The position numbers and the translations under genes are program-made. A stretch of DNA of 64,000 nucleotides, from positions 1 to 64,000 of the forward strand of contig CAVQEH010000013.1 of assembly GCA_963711455.1 (NCBI GenBank). Direction: 5' to 3'. The stretch comes from DATFVA01 sp963711455. Its GTDB lineage: Bacteria; Bacteroidota; Ignavibacteria; Ignavibacteriales; Ignavibacteriaceae. The notes under the pieces were generated by a model. It worked only from the letters and a program-made list of their open reading frames with translations, ran no database searches and was not told the origin of the DNA. Shown in pieces: positions 1-8,938 of this stretch; positions within the stretch are counted from its first letter, which is position 1; each line of letters starts with the position of its first letter.

Positions 1-30
1 AAAAAAGCTCTGATTTACCAGAGCTTTTTT
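1..30. terminator. Bidirectional rho-independent terminator
   Basis: A perfect 12-bp stem (AAAAAAGCTCTG / CAGAGCTTTTTT) closes a six-base loop at 13-18. The A-run on one side and T-run on the other make it a usable terminator on both strands. It probably ends a gene lying left of the window, or separates it from the OmpA-like gene that finishes at 447. Confidence 0.85.
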
Positions 31-446
31 TAGTTTGGATAATTTCGGAATCGTAACAAAGAATTCAAACTAAAAGTTTAACAAGAAAATATACTAAAGC
101 AACAAAATAAGAAATACTTAAACAGAATTTAATTAATCCCTTTCGTGTGTTTTTATTCTCCAATTTTACAGTTGTAACATTTATACTAACCGGCTCGTTT
201 TTTTCAGTATTTCAAAATCCTCTTCTACTCTCTTAAGGGAATATTTGTTGCCATTTTGTTTTCTCCAATAGATATTGAAAATACAACACACTCCTTCTTA
301 AAGTCACAATAATCATACCCGTTGGAAATATTAACAAATTTAAATAATTTGATAAGTAGTTCTCATGCAAGGTAAAAATTACCTGAATATATTTTTTAAA
401 GGTGCGAAAATTTTTACTTCATATGAGAAGAGCAGCGTGACAAAAG
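31..446. other. AT-rich intergenic stretch, no gene seen
   Basis: After the terminator hairpin there are about 415 bases without an open frame of credible length or codon use on either strand. The stretch is AT-rich. I see no RNA gene, insertion-sequence end or repeat in it. It lies downstream of the minus-strand OmpA-like gene. Confidence 0.5.
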
Positions 447-1883
447 TCACTGCCGCTCTTTAGCAATTACAATTCTTCTATTCTGTGCTCTACCTTCTTC
501 TGTTTTATTATTTCCTATTGGAAATTTATCACCTAAACCATATATAGTAAATTTAGATGCATCCAGTCCATGAGAAATAAAATAATAATAAACAGCTTCA
601 GCCCTTTTAGATGACATTGTTCGTATCCACTGTTCCGGACCCTGACTATCCATATGTCCTTCGATTCTCCAGAAGTTACTCGGGTCTTTCTTTAATTGTG
701 CTACAATTTTATCCAATTCTTTATAAGCTTCTGGTTTAATCTCTGCACGATTTGATATGAATAAATCATCTGCTGGGAGAATAAAGGTACCTTCTGTTTT
801 GGCAGCACCTTTTTCGGTCTGCTCGTCAGTACTTGTTTTAGGAGCAACATCCGGGCAGCCGTCATCATCCTGGTAACCATTAAAGGTTTCCGGTTGATTA
901 GGACATTTATCATCTTTATCTAATATTCCATCACCATCATTATCAAGATCAGGACAGCCGTCTTCATCCTGAAAGCCATCAAAATCTTCAGCTTCGTTAG
1001 GACATTTATCATCTTTATCTAATATTCCATCACCATCATTATCCAGATCGGGACAACCATCTGTATCCTGGAAACCATCAAAATCTTCGGCTTCATTTGG
1101 ACACTGGTCTTTTATATCGGGAATTCCATCTCCATCATTATCATAATCAGGACAGCCGTCGCTATCTTCGAATCCATCATAATCCTCAGGCTGATCCGGG
1201 CAATGATCATCCGCATCTATTATTCCATCTCCATCAGAATCACGGTGACTTATAAAAGCATAAGAAACCCCTAGCGATACTGAAGCGAAGAAATCTTTAC
1301 TCGTACCTACTGCAACATCATCAAAGTAGTCGGTAAACAAAAAGTGCAGTGCAGAATTTACGTCAATACTAATTTGCTGACTGACAGGAACACTAATGCC
1401 GATCTCCGCATCAAATCCGGGAGTACTTTTACTATAAACACCATCACGATTATTTTTAAGTAACTCACCATTTTCATTTTTAGGATTAAAGAAATAATAA
1501 GAAAGCCCTACACCTGCATAAGGTAAAAAATCCTGTGAAAATGCATAAGAGTATAGTAGTGACGCATTAAAGTTTACGGCATCCGTGCTAAATACTTCCG
1601 GTAATTTCTGGCTGTCTTTTCCTTTTACATTATACAGTCCGCCTTTGAATCTTACCCCTAATATATTCTCATCAGAGGCAGGGAAGAAATAGGTGGCAGA
1701 TAATAATCCGCTCATTCCAAGCTTAACATCCTTGTAATCTGTTTTGCCCATTGTTATACCGCCCGTTACGGTACCAAGCAATGAACGTGAATAAGGATGA
1801 ATATTATTTTTAATAAAAGATTGGGAATAAGCAAAAAAGGAAATGAATAAAATCAGCCCTAATGAAGTTTTCAATCTGTTCAT
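447..1883 (-). CDS. OmpA-family outer membrane protein with TSP3 calcium-binding repeats
   Basis: This 478-residue protein has three parts. An N-terminal signal peptide ends near the AYSQ at residues 18-21. An OMP-like beta-rich domain follows to about residue 215. Then come four acidic thrombospondin type 3 repeats (DNDGDGI.D..D.CPN.AEDFDGFQD.DGCPD), and finally a C-terminal OmpA domain (about 365-478) with the peptidoglycan-binding pattern IEGHMDSQG...SKRAEAV...G.GD..P...N.....R.QNRRI. Such proteins sit in the outer membrane and tether it to peptidoglycan; the TSP3 linker binds calcium in relatives. The ATG at 1883 directly precedes the signal peptide. It appears monocistronic: the next minus-strand gene starts 365 bp upstream. 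The family is clear; the exact role is not. Confidence 0.9.
   Translation of the reverse strand: MNRLKTSLGLILFISFFAYSQSFIKNNIHPYSRSLLGTVTGGITMGKTDYKDVKLGMSGLLSATYFFPASDENILGVRFKGGLYNVKGKDSQKLPEVFSTDAVNFNASLLYSYAFSQDFLPYAGVGLSYYFFNPKNENGELLKNNRDGVYSKSTPGFDAEIGISVPVSQQISIDVNSALHFLFTDYFDDVAVGTSKDFFASVSLGVSYAFISHRDSDGDGIIDADDHCPDQPEDYDGFEDSDGCPDYDNDGDGIPDIKDQCPNEAEDFDGFQDTDGCPDLDNDGDGILDKDDKCPNEAEDFDGFQDEDGCPDLDNDGDGILDKDDKCPNQPETFNGYQDDDGCPDVAPKTSTDEQTEKGAAKTEGTFILPADDLFISNRAEIKPEAYKELDKIVAQLKKDPSNFWRIEGHMDSQGPEQWIRTMSSKRAEAVYYYFISHGLDASKFTIYGLGDKFPIGNNKTEEGRAQNRRIVIAKERQ
850..1245 (-). repeat. Four in-frame ~99-bp TSP3 coding repeats
   Basis: Within the OmpA-like gene a 33-codon unit recurs about four times, encoding D.DGDGI.D..D.CPN.AEDFDGFQD.DGCPDL. 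The two middle copies are nearly identical at DNA level, so copy number could vary by slippage or unequal recombination. This is coding repeat DNA, not a mobile element. Confidence 0.8.
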
Positions 1884-2248
1884 TTAACACCCATATGTTA
1901 TTAATCTGAAACTCAACTAGTTTAAAAATCCCCTTAATTATTACAGATTATTTTTCTATTACTAAAATATTCAATTTTTTATTGAATAAAAAAGAGTGAA
2001 TAGAAAAATGTCTATACAAAAAATTGAGATAATAAATTATCCGATTACAATAATTAAAAGATTATAGAAGTAAAAAATTAATCTGGATAATCGTTTATCA
2101 AGATTTAAATATTATTTAATTACGTGTATTCTCAAGATATGTGCCATAACGAAACATTGATGTAGTTTTAGAAAATCCTCAATATAAAAGGTTTTTAATC
2201 TGGAATGAATAAATATGAGAAAGTGTGACCACTCTCCGGAAGAAAGAT
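1884..2248. other. Intergenic region upstream of the OmpA-like gene
   Basis: 365 very AT-rich bases between two minus-strand genes, so this should hold the promoter of the OmpA-like gene. A small inverted repeat, ATTCAAT-TTTTT-ATTGAAT, lies at 1969-1987. It is too AT-rich and short to be called a terminator. I see no gene or RNA here. Confidence 0.45.
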
Positions 2249-4138
2249 TTACTTAATTAATAGCATTTTACGTATTTGAGATTTATTACCCGAAATTAAT
2301 CTATATATATAGATACCACTGGAAAGTTTCGACCCATTAAATTCAACCTCATAATTTCCGGAACTTAATTCCCTGTTTATAAGAGCTGCTATTTGATTGC
2401 CCAGTATATCGTAAACTATAAGAGAAGTATGATCCGGATGTGAAATTGTAAATTGAATTTTTGTAGTTGGATTAAAAGGATTGGGATAATTCTGCTCAAG
2501 CTTGAAATTTAAAGATGATATTTCCTGCTTTACCACATCGGTAATTTCAAAATTCAGTTCTTCGCGTTTCATAATTATTGGTGATTTGTTTGCTGCACTA
2601 TACATCCAGTTAAATCTGTCTATATCCAAAGAATTTAAACCCGATAAAAATTCTGCCGCTTCGGGCTTTAAAGTCTGGTAACAAATTTCAGCAAATACAT
2701 GCACAGATTTCATTCCCTGAATTGGAATCCTGTAAGTAGTAATGTCTGTCCCCGTTCCCTCATAACTATCCTCACGGTTAAAGTTGGGATCATTCAGGGC
2801 GTCACCATAAATAGCCGTTGTATCATAGCTGCTGTGGGAAGTAACAAATCCGATAGGCGGAATCCTGTTATCTTTTATAAATGTAGAAGCCTTCAATAAA
2901 GTAAACGTAACATTTCCATTTATATCAATTGGTACAGCCTCATAAATCTGAACTTCATCTTCATTATTAATGATGTTATGATGATGTTCAAAAGAGGAAT
3001 CCATTCCAGATATTTTCCCCTGGTCATCCCACGCTCCCGATTCAAAAATTCTATTACTATCCTGATCTTCAATTTTTAAGTGTATCCACATTCTCCGTAG
3101 AGGAATTCCTGTCGGAAGTTTATGTCCGGTAAGATTTTGAATTTTTACATTAATACTTAGTGAATCATTTTCCTGCGAAGCATCAAGATATAGATTCAAT
3201 GATAAATCTTTTAAGTTTTTTTCTGCAAATAAAAGGGTGGAATCGAAATGATTTGTAGTTGCTGTAACATGTAAAGTATCAGGATAATCCCGAAGCATTT
3301 TTAAAATGAATGTATTCCCGCCGACAAAAGTCTCCTTCCAGTATGGAGTGCGGTGTGTAGTATCAAATTCAGGAACAGTTGCTATGTCTATAGGGTCGAA
3401 TATTTTAGGTGAATGACAACTCTGACATGTTATTTGCTGAACAGGATAGATACTGTTTTTCCATTCAATAAAAGGAGTCTGTTCCGGGAAATCTCCCACG
3501 GTATTTCCCAGGCTATCAAGAGTTGGGGAGAATTGGGTATGGCAAGTTGCACAAAGTGCGGAAGATGTTGACTTCGGTTCATAAGTTGGATTATAACCTA
3601 TGAACTGATACATAAAGAATGAATCAGGATATTGATATGGTCCGTAGATCAGGCTGTCGTGATTTATTATATAACCTCCGGAATACGAAGACTGTTGGCC
3701 AAAATTGATAGGGGATATCTGATGACAGACTGTACAACTTACTCCATCATTAGCCAGCGGATCTTCCCTTAAATCCGCAATTGTATAAGTCGTCCGTCCT
3801 TCGTACAAAGCCTCTGTATAACCCATCGGGGCATGGCATTTTGTACATAAGGTTTCAATACTGTCCTGAAGAAAAGGAAATTGCTGGTCTTCTTCAGAAA
3901 CCATTGCCCGCCATAAAGGATCTTTACTTGAATTTGCCATCATTGTGGATCGCCAGTAGGTAGGGGGAGAAATATCAACTCCGTTTAATGAAAGTACATC
4001 CCCGTTACCTGTATGGCAGTCTGCACAATTTCCCGACCCGGAAAATAGAATAGAGTTTTCAGTAGGCAAGGAATATTGGGCAAAAGATCTAAAACAAATA
4101 AACATCAGAAAGAATATCAAAAAGTAAAATCTTTTCAT
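2249..4138 (-). CDS. Secreted five-heme c-type cytochrome with T9SS sorting domain
   Basis: The 629-residue product starts with a signal peptide (MKRFYFLIFFLMFICF..SFAQ). It has five CXXCH haem-binding motifs: CADCH, CTKCH, CTVCH, CATCH and CQSCH, spread over roughly the first 240 residues. A beta-rich middle follows. It ends with a type IX secretion sorting module (LEQNYPNPFNPTT ... GIYIYRLISGN...KMLLIK). It is therefore probably an extracellular or surface-anchored electron carrier or cytochrome c554-like reductase. CXXCH attachment occurs on the outer side of the inner membrane, so haem loading must precede T9SS export. The substrate is unknown. It is transcribed away from the 4463 gene, with a 324-bp divergent promoter region between. 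Confidence 0.88.
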   Translation of the reverse strand: MKRFYFLIFFLMFICFRSFAQYSLPTENSILFSGSGNCADCHTGNGDVLSLNGVDISPPTYWRSTMMANSSKDPLWRAMVSEEDQQFPFLQDSIETLCTKCHAPMGYTEALYEGRTTYTIADLREDPLANDGVSCTVCHQISPINFGQQSSYSGGYIINHDSLIYGPYQYPDSFFMYQFIGYNPTYEPKSTSSALCATCHTQFSPTLDSLGNTVGDFPEQTPFIEWKNSIYPVQQITCQSCHSPKIFDPIDIATVPEFDTTHRTPYWKETFVGGNTFILKMLRDYPDTLHVTATTNHFDSTLLFAEKNLKDLSLNLYLDASQENDSLSINVKIQNLTGHKLPTGIPLRRMWIHLKIEDQDSNRIFESGAWDDQGKISGMDSSFEHHHNIINNEDEVQIYEAVPIDINGNVTFTLLKASTFIKDNRIPPIGFVTSHSSYDTTAIYGDALNDPNFNREDSYEGTGTDITTYRIPIQGMKSVHVFAEICYQTLKPEAAEFLSGLNSLDIDRFNWMYSAANKSPIIMKREELNFEITDVVKQEISSLNFKLEQNYPNPFNPTTKIQFTISHPDHTSLIVYDILGNQIAALINRELSSGNYEVEFNGSKLSSGIYIYRLISGNKSQIRKMLLIK

Positions 4139-4462
4139 TGGCAGGTTGATTTATTCTATTTTAAACTTTAAGATATTCAAGTATTATTAAAAATAACATA
4201 CTAATTTATATCCATCTGAAATATTTAAAAGAAATATAAATAGTTTTAAATATTTTTATTTATATTTTTTCAACAGTTTGAAATCTATTCGGCATATTAC
4301 TTGTTATAGAAGTCCCTACAGTATTATCTTTTCTATTAAAAGATGGACATTTGTATTTTCTGACGCCAGATATGTCGGACACAATTTCTTGATAAGATAA
4401 TAAATATAATTCATAAAATTGAAAATCAGGTAAATAATTAACAACAAAATGAGGCAGCACTA
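4139..4462. other. Divergent promoter region between the cytochrome and the 4463 operon
   Basis: 324 AT-rich bases between divergently transcribed genes; promoters for both must lie here. I could not single out convincing -33/-7 boxes, and found no GG-N10-GC sigma-54 site. A minus-strand open frame here has no coding character and overlaps the real gene start. Confidence 0.5.
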
Positions 4463-4993
4463 ATGGCAATAGGCAAAATTGGTTTCCTCGAAACCTATAC
4501 ACCGGATGATAATGGCGGACTAATGGGAGCAATTCTTGTCACCGATGCAGATACCAAACCGCTTGAATTCAGGGTAACAGCTCCTATAAAAACTACCAAC
4601 TTTCAGAAAACTTTATACGGAGATGTACTCCTCGAGCATATTCTTGTTGAACTGATCTCAGTTCCGCTCATTAATGCTTTGAACGAAGAGATAGATATTA
4701 TTCTGGTTAAAGACAATCTTTTCCTTGGCGCCAATAATAAACAAGGCGTAAGGGTTGTACGGGTTTTCAGCGATGAAGAACCCGGAGCAAAAGGAAGTAA
4801 AGGTGCTCAGGAACTTAAAGCCTCTGGCGGGAATGTAAAAATGTTCGTTGAGACATCTAAAAAGTATGATGCTGAATTAGGTCAGATTAAAGACTTATTA
4901 AATGAGATTGCAGAAAACAGGAATCTGCTTGAGCCTTTTGAAAGGCTTAAACAAGCCTGCGAACAGGTTCATTTACAGAAGACAAGTGACTGA
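4463..4993 (+). CDS. Conserved-looking unknown protein, first gene of a two-gene unit
   Basis: I do not recognise this 176-residue protein. It has no signal peptide or membrane segment. The first 110 residues look like a compact alpha/beta domain (LVTDADTKPLEFRVTAPIKT..., then ...IDIILVKDNLFLGANN.QGVRVVRVF). A glycine/alanine-rich linker and a charged helical C-terminal part follow. Its stop codon overlaps the start codon of the SNF2-like ATPase by one base (TGATG at 4991-4995), so the two are translationally coupled and probably act together. A GAGG a few bases before the ATG serves as ribosome binding site. Confidence 0.75.
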   Translation: MAIGKIGFLETYTPDDNGGLMGAILVTDADTKPLEFRVTAPIKTTNFQKTLYGDVLLEHILVELISVPLINALNEEIDIILVKDNLFLGANNKQGVRVVRVFSDEEPGAKGSKGAQELKASGGNVKMFVETSKKYDAELGQIKDLLNEIAENRNLLEPFERLKQACEQVHLQKTSD

Positions 4994-7758
4994 TGTACAA
5001 ATCTATAAGGAAGAAGCTTGCAGAATCGATAAGTATTGTCGATTCTCCCGAACATTATGACTGGAATAAGTGGCTGAGAGAACCATCTTCTCAGGAATAT
5101 TATCTCGAACGGGTTTCTTCCGCTATTCTTGATACTAAGTATATTGTTCTCGAGTCACCTGTTCCTACCACAAGAGGATTTTCTTTCGATCTTCCTAAAA
5201 TTAAAATTTCAAAAGCTTTCAAACAGCTCTATATTCATAAACAAAAAACAAATAAAGTATTCTTCAGCTTTCCTAAAACAAATTTAAATGCAATAAAAGA
5301 AATTCTTACTTTATCAGAAATTACTTTCTCTTTATCTGTTTCTGATTCAGGTAGTGGCTCAGTCTTTCGTTTAAAAGATGGAAAGAGTAAATCTGTATCG
5401 GAAATGACTTCCGAAGTATTTACCCGCAAATTTAATCTTGCTGCACCGGGAGTATTTAATCTTCCTCTCTTGCTGCCCCTTGAAGAAATTTTTTCAATGG
5501 ATACCGGAATAAATAAGAAAGTTGAAGTTTATGATCTCCTGTCAAACTTAAAAACTGAAGTAATTAATGTTGAGCTTTTAAATTCAGAAAACTTTGTTGA
5601 TCCGATAAAATATTCAGAAGGTAAAGAGATCAAATTCCAGCCGCTTACAAAGTCTGCCTCCGTTAAAAAAGTTGCAGTTGTTCAGCTTGAAAAGCTTCTT
5701 CATTCTATTAAGGATCAGAAAAAGCTTATTAAGAATGTTGTGTTTACGCAATTATCATCTTCCAATATTTCTGCCGTCAGTGAAATTATATTACCTTCCG
5801 TTGTTAAGAATAAGCTGAAGATAATGTCCGTAAAAAATGTTAAAATTCCTTCAGCAAAGCTTAAACAGTTAATCAAAATTGATAATAAAGCTTTCCCTGA
5901 ACAGGATCATTTCCTATTCAGGAGCAAGCAGGATGAAATAATTGGTGAACCGCAGGATGCGCTGTTAGGTGATCTTGAAGTAATTCTCCAACCCATAATT
6001 AGCTTTGGAAAAGAAGAAAAAGAAAAGATATATCCCTTCCTTTACGATTACCAGATGCCTGCAGCCGATTTTCTCTCAGAAAATAAAATTGTTCTCTTAA
6101 ATGATGAGCTTGGTACGGGTAAAACCCTTGAAGCAGCAGGTGCTTTAAAGATATTATTCAGGAAAAAAGATATTTCTAATGTAATAATTGTCTGTAGTAA
6201 AGAAGAGGCCGGGTGGGAGAAAAGGAATCCTGAATTAAGTAATGATTCTATGGCAGGCTGGTATGATCATTTAAAGGAATATACTCCGGGAATATCGTTA
6301 CAGATAATTGCGAATGGTTCTGAGGTGGAATGGAAAAAACCTTCTGCTATTAAAATTACGAATTACGAAATTTTCAGTGAGGCTCTTGAAAAAAAGTTAA
6401 TATCAATGGATGATTTAAACCGGAGAGGATGTTTAATAATAGATGAAGTAGAAGATTTTCCTGAAATAAAATTAGATGTATTGCCAAAATATCTCTGGAT
6501 GTTAAGCGGTTTACCTGCAGATGAATTAAAAGATAAAATTTCAACTATTACCGGATCAGAAGAACAGTTGGTTAGCTTTGGAAGGACTAAAGAAGACCTG
6601 CTCAAATCTTTACCTTTTAAAATGAAACAGGACTATTGGTTAGAAATGGAGCCCGGTCAAAAAACGGAATATAGTAAGGCACTTAATTCGGGCAGGGAAA
6701 AAATTTACGATCTTGTCCAGGCAGGGAATCCCTTCCTTGTTCAGTCAAATGTATTTACACTGGTTCACCAGTTAACACAAATAGGCAACTTTTACGGAAA
6801 AACAGAATCAAGCCCAAAATCAGAATTACTTCTTCATCATGTAAAGACTATTAAGAAGAGTGGAAAAAAAGTACTTGTGTTTTCACAATATGACAGGCAG
6901 GGAACCCAAAAGCTTCAAAAGCTTTTCGCTAAGAATGGAATTAAATATGTTCTGTATCAGACGGGTATTTCGTTAAAGGAAATGGAAGATGCCATTAAAC
7001 GTTTCGAAAAAGATAAATCTGTTACCGTTTTCCTTGCAGGAATGAAAGCAACAAGTGCAAAGTTGAATCTTACCAACGTACCTTACCTGATTCATTTCGA
7101 TCAATGGTGGAGTCCTGTTACAACCTGGCAGGCTGAGGACAGAATAAATTCAAGTTTAGATGAAACTTCAAATGAAAGAATGAATGTTTATAATTACTTT
7201 ATCAGAAACAGTATTGAAGAAAAGATCAGGCTAAAATTAATTGAAAAAGGATTGAATAATAAAAAATTGTTTGATTTGTTAAATTCTGATTTAGTCTACT
7301 CTTTAATCAGCAATGAGGATTGGCTTGAATTACTTGAATTGATAGAGCCGAAAGATGAGAAGAGTAATAAAACAATGAAGGATATGCATCTTCAGTACGT
7401 CGTTAATTTAACCACTGATGATTTTGCGCATAAAATAAAAGCTTTATTTGGCAGAATAGGATATAAGAATATTAGTCTTAAAACCTCTTTCAACCCGGAT
7501 GAAGCAAGACTTTTTGGTATGGCAACAAAAAATTCTTATGAATTGAAAGCAGCAGTTCAATGCCTTAATATGAAATTTGTACCTAAAAAAATAGTTAAGG
7601 ATTTTGTTGATCCACTTGTAAAAGGGACTGATAGAATTTTCATATTTTCTACAGGTGAGTTTGATGAGAGCCTTACTAAAAATATCGATGATGAAAGATT
7701 AGTACTTATAGACAAACACCAGGTATCAAATTATCTTTACCTTTTCAATTTGATATAA
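4993..7758 (+). CDS. SNF2-type ATPase with degenerate Mrr-like C-terminal domain
   Basis: A 921-residue protein. After about 340 residues of unrecognised N-terminal sequence there is a superfamily 2 ATPase core: Walker A NDELGTGKT near residue 371, a DEVED Walker B near 483, and a second RecA-like domain with KVLVFSQYDRQG, FLAGMKATSAKLNLT and HFDQWWSPVTTWQAEDR (near 700). This is the classic SNF2 helicase_C signature. The last ~120 residues resemble an Mrr-type restriction-endonuclease fold (FAHKIKALFGRIGYKNI ... AAVQCLN ... FIFSTGEFDESLTKNI), but the expected catalytic QxK lysine is absent (QCL). It likely translocates on double-stranded DNA; a repair, chromatin-like or defence role cannot be decided. 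It is coupled to the preceding gene by a one-base overlap. Confidence 0.8.
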   Translation: MYKSIRKKLAESISIVDSPEHYDWNKWLREPSSQEYYLERVSSAILDTKYIVLESPVPTTRGFSFDLPKIKISKAFKQLYIHKQKTNKVFFSFPKTNLNAIKEILTLSEITFSLSVSDSGSGSVFRLKDGKSKSVSEMTSEVFTRKFNLAAPGVFNLPLLLPLEEIFSMDTGINKKVEVYDLLSNLKTEVINVELLNSENFVDPIKYSEGKEIKFQPLTKSASVKKVAVVQLEKLLHSIKDQKKLIKNVVFTQLSSSNISAVSEIILPSVVKNKLKIMSVKNVKIPSAKLKQLIKIDNKAFPEQDHFLFRSKQDEIIGEPQDALLGDLEVILQPIISFGKEEKEKIYPFLYDYQMPAADFLSENKIVLLNDELGTGKTLEAAGALKILFRKKDISNVIIVCSKEEAGWEKRNPELSNDSMAGWYDHLKEYTPGISLQIIANGSEVEWKKPSAIKITNYEIFSEALEKKLISMDDLNRRGCLIIDEVEDFPEIKLDVLPKYLWMLSGLPADELKDKISTITGSEEQLVSFGRTKEDLLKSLPFKMKQDYWLEMEPGQKTEYSKALNSGREKIYDLVQAGNPFLVQSNVFTLVHQLTQIGNFYGKTESSPKSELLLHHVKTIKKSGKKVLVFSQYDRQGTQKLQKLFAKNGIKYVLYQTGISLKEMEDAIKRFEKDKSVTVFLAGMKATSAKLNLTNVPYLIHFDQWWSPVTTWQAEDRINSSLDETSNERMNVYNYFIRNSIEEKIRLKLIEKGLNNKKLFDLLNSDLVYSLISNEDWLELLELIEPKDEKSNKTMKDMHLQYVVNLTTDDFAHKIKALFGRIGYKNISLKTSFNPDEARLFGMATKNSYELKAAVQCLNMKFVPKKIVKDFVDPLVKGTDRIFIFSTGEFDESLTKNIDDERLVLIDKHQVSNYLYLFNLI

Positions 7759-7961
7759 ATAGGTTACTAACCTCACTAACCGGCTGATCTCAATGGCCGC
7801 TGTTTCATTGATCACAAACATTTATTCTATTATTTCTTTATTAAACAAAGAGAATATTATAGTTTTATTCAAAGAGTGAAATTATATGTCTGCTTTCGGG
7901 TGAAGCGTTTCTAAGAAGGAAATGTATCCCCGGGGAATTTATGCAAATGAAGGAGATTATA

Positions 7962-8246
7962 ATGTTAACCTTTCAGGATGAAGAAATAACAAAAGGTGAA
8001 AAAAAAATCAGAGAATGGCAAACAAAGTTTGTCGGGCTTCAGAACAAGCTGAATAATTCAGTAGGGGAAAGTATATCCGAACAATTTGAAGATTTGCTTT
8101 TCTATCTTGATGAAATGAAGATCAAAGTTGAAGAACTTAAAATTCCAGGTATTACCAGTTTTGAAGCTTTAAGAAATGAAATAAATAAAATTGATAATAA
8201 AATCGGTGAAGAATATCTGGAAATACGTAAGAGATTATTTTCTTAG
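7962..8246 (+). CDS. Small coiled-coil protein of unknown function
   Basis: About 94 residues, highly charged and predicted helical from its heptad-like pattern (EQFEDLLFYLDEMKIKVEELK ... NEINKIDNKIGEEYLEIRKRL). The frame is open from an ATG at 7941. However, a strong AAGGAG at 7950-7955 sits six bases before the ATG at 7962, which decides for the shorter form. It has no signal peptide or membrane segment. It stands alone about 200 bp after the SNF2-like gene. No function can be given. Confidence 0.65.
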   Translation: MLTFQDEEITKGEKKIREWQTKFVGLQNKLNNSVGESISEQFEDLLFYLDEMKIKVEELKIPGITSFEALRNEINKIDNKIGEEYLEIRKRLFS

Positions 8247-8297
8247 ATAAGTATTTAAATAAAGACTCGCAGCGTAGAATGTTTTACCATTTATATC

Positions 8298-8873
8298 TTA
8301 TTTTAATTTTATATGGCTATGTCTTATCCGGATAGTGGTAAAAAGAACATAAATAACAATAAGGTTTATAATTATAAAAAATACAGGTAATATTCCCGGA
8401 TGCTTCAGAAGATCATAAATTTCATAGGGGAGATAAATTAGGGAGGAAATAAGACCGATCCATTTTGCCCAGTTTGCCTGGTGCCATAATCCATAACCTT
8501 CAACAAATCTTAATGATGAATAAAGAACCGCAAATGAAGCAATAATTAATAACATTGTGTCCTGGGGATGAGTTATTGCACTATAAATAATGCCTGTAAT
8601 TTTTCCCTGCGGACTATAATTGAAACTACTGACGAAATTTTCAAATTTATTTTGTACTTTATCATTTAATAAGCTTAATACACCAAATCCCGCAATTAAT
8701 ACGAGCACTCCTTTCGAAAACTCAAACACAGCAATTGTTTTAATTGATTTATCAGTCTTAAAAATATTTTTCAATTTTCTAAACCTGTTTTTATAATATC
8801 CCTTTCGAAAATTAATAAAATCCTTTGGAAATTCTGGTGATTGAAATTGAATAAAATCTGAAATGAAAACCAT
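8298..8873 (-). CDS. DUF2127-like integral membrane protein
   Basis: This 191-residue protein has four hydrophobic segments. The sequence FEFSKGVLVLIAGFGVLSLL, LRFVEGYGLWHQANWAKWIGLISSLIYLPYEIYDLLKHP and the following helix match the pattern of the DUF2127 family, whose function is unknown. The first 40 residues are basic and presumably cytoplasmic. It is transcribed in the same direction as the downstream regulator and kinase genes but lies 65 bp beyond the regulator stop. A link is possible but unproven. Confidence 0.78.
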   Translation of the reverse strand: MVFISDFIQFQSPEFPKDFINFRKGYYKNRFRKLKNIFKTDKSIKTIAVFEFSKGVLVLIAGFGVLSLLNDKVQNKFENFVSSFNYSPQGKITGIIYSAITHPQDTMLLIIASFAVLYSSLRFVEGYGLWHQANWAKWIGLISSLIYLPYEIYDLLKHPGILPVFFIIINLIVIYVLFTTIRIRHSHIKLK

Positions 8874-8938
8874 CGGTTAGAAAGGAAAGAAAATCTGAAA
8901 GGACACTTTCTCAGGAAGGAAATATTTACTTCATAAAA

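Noticed and set aside
1969..1987. ATTCAAT/ATTGAAT hairpin as a terminator
   Set aside because: Pure A/T stem with low stability and placed upstream of a gene rather than after one.
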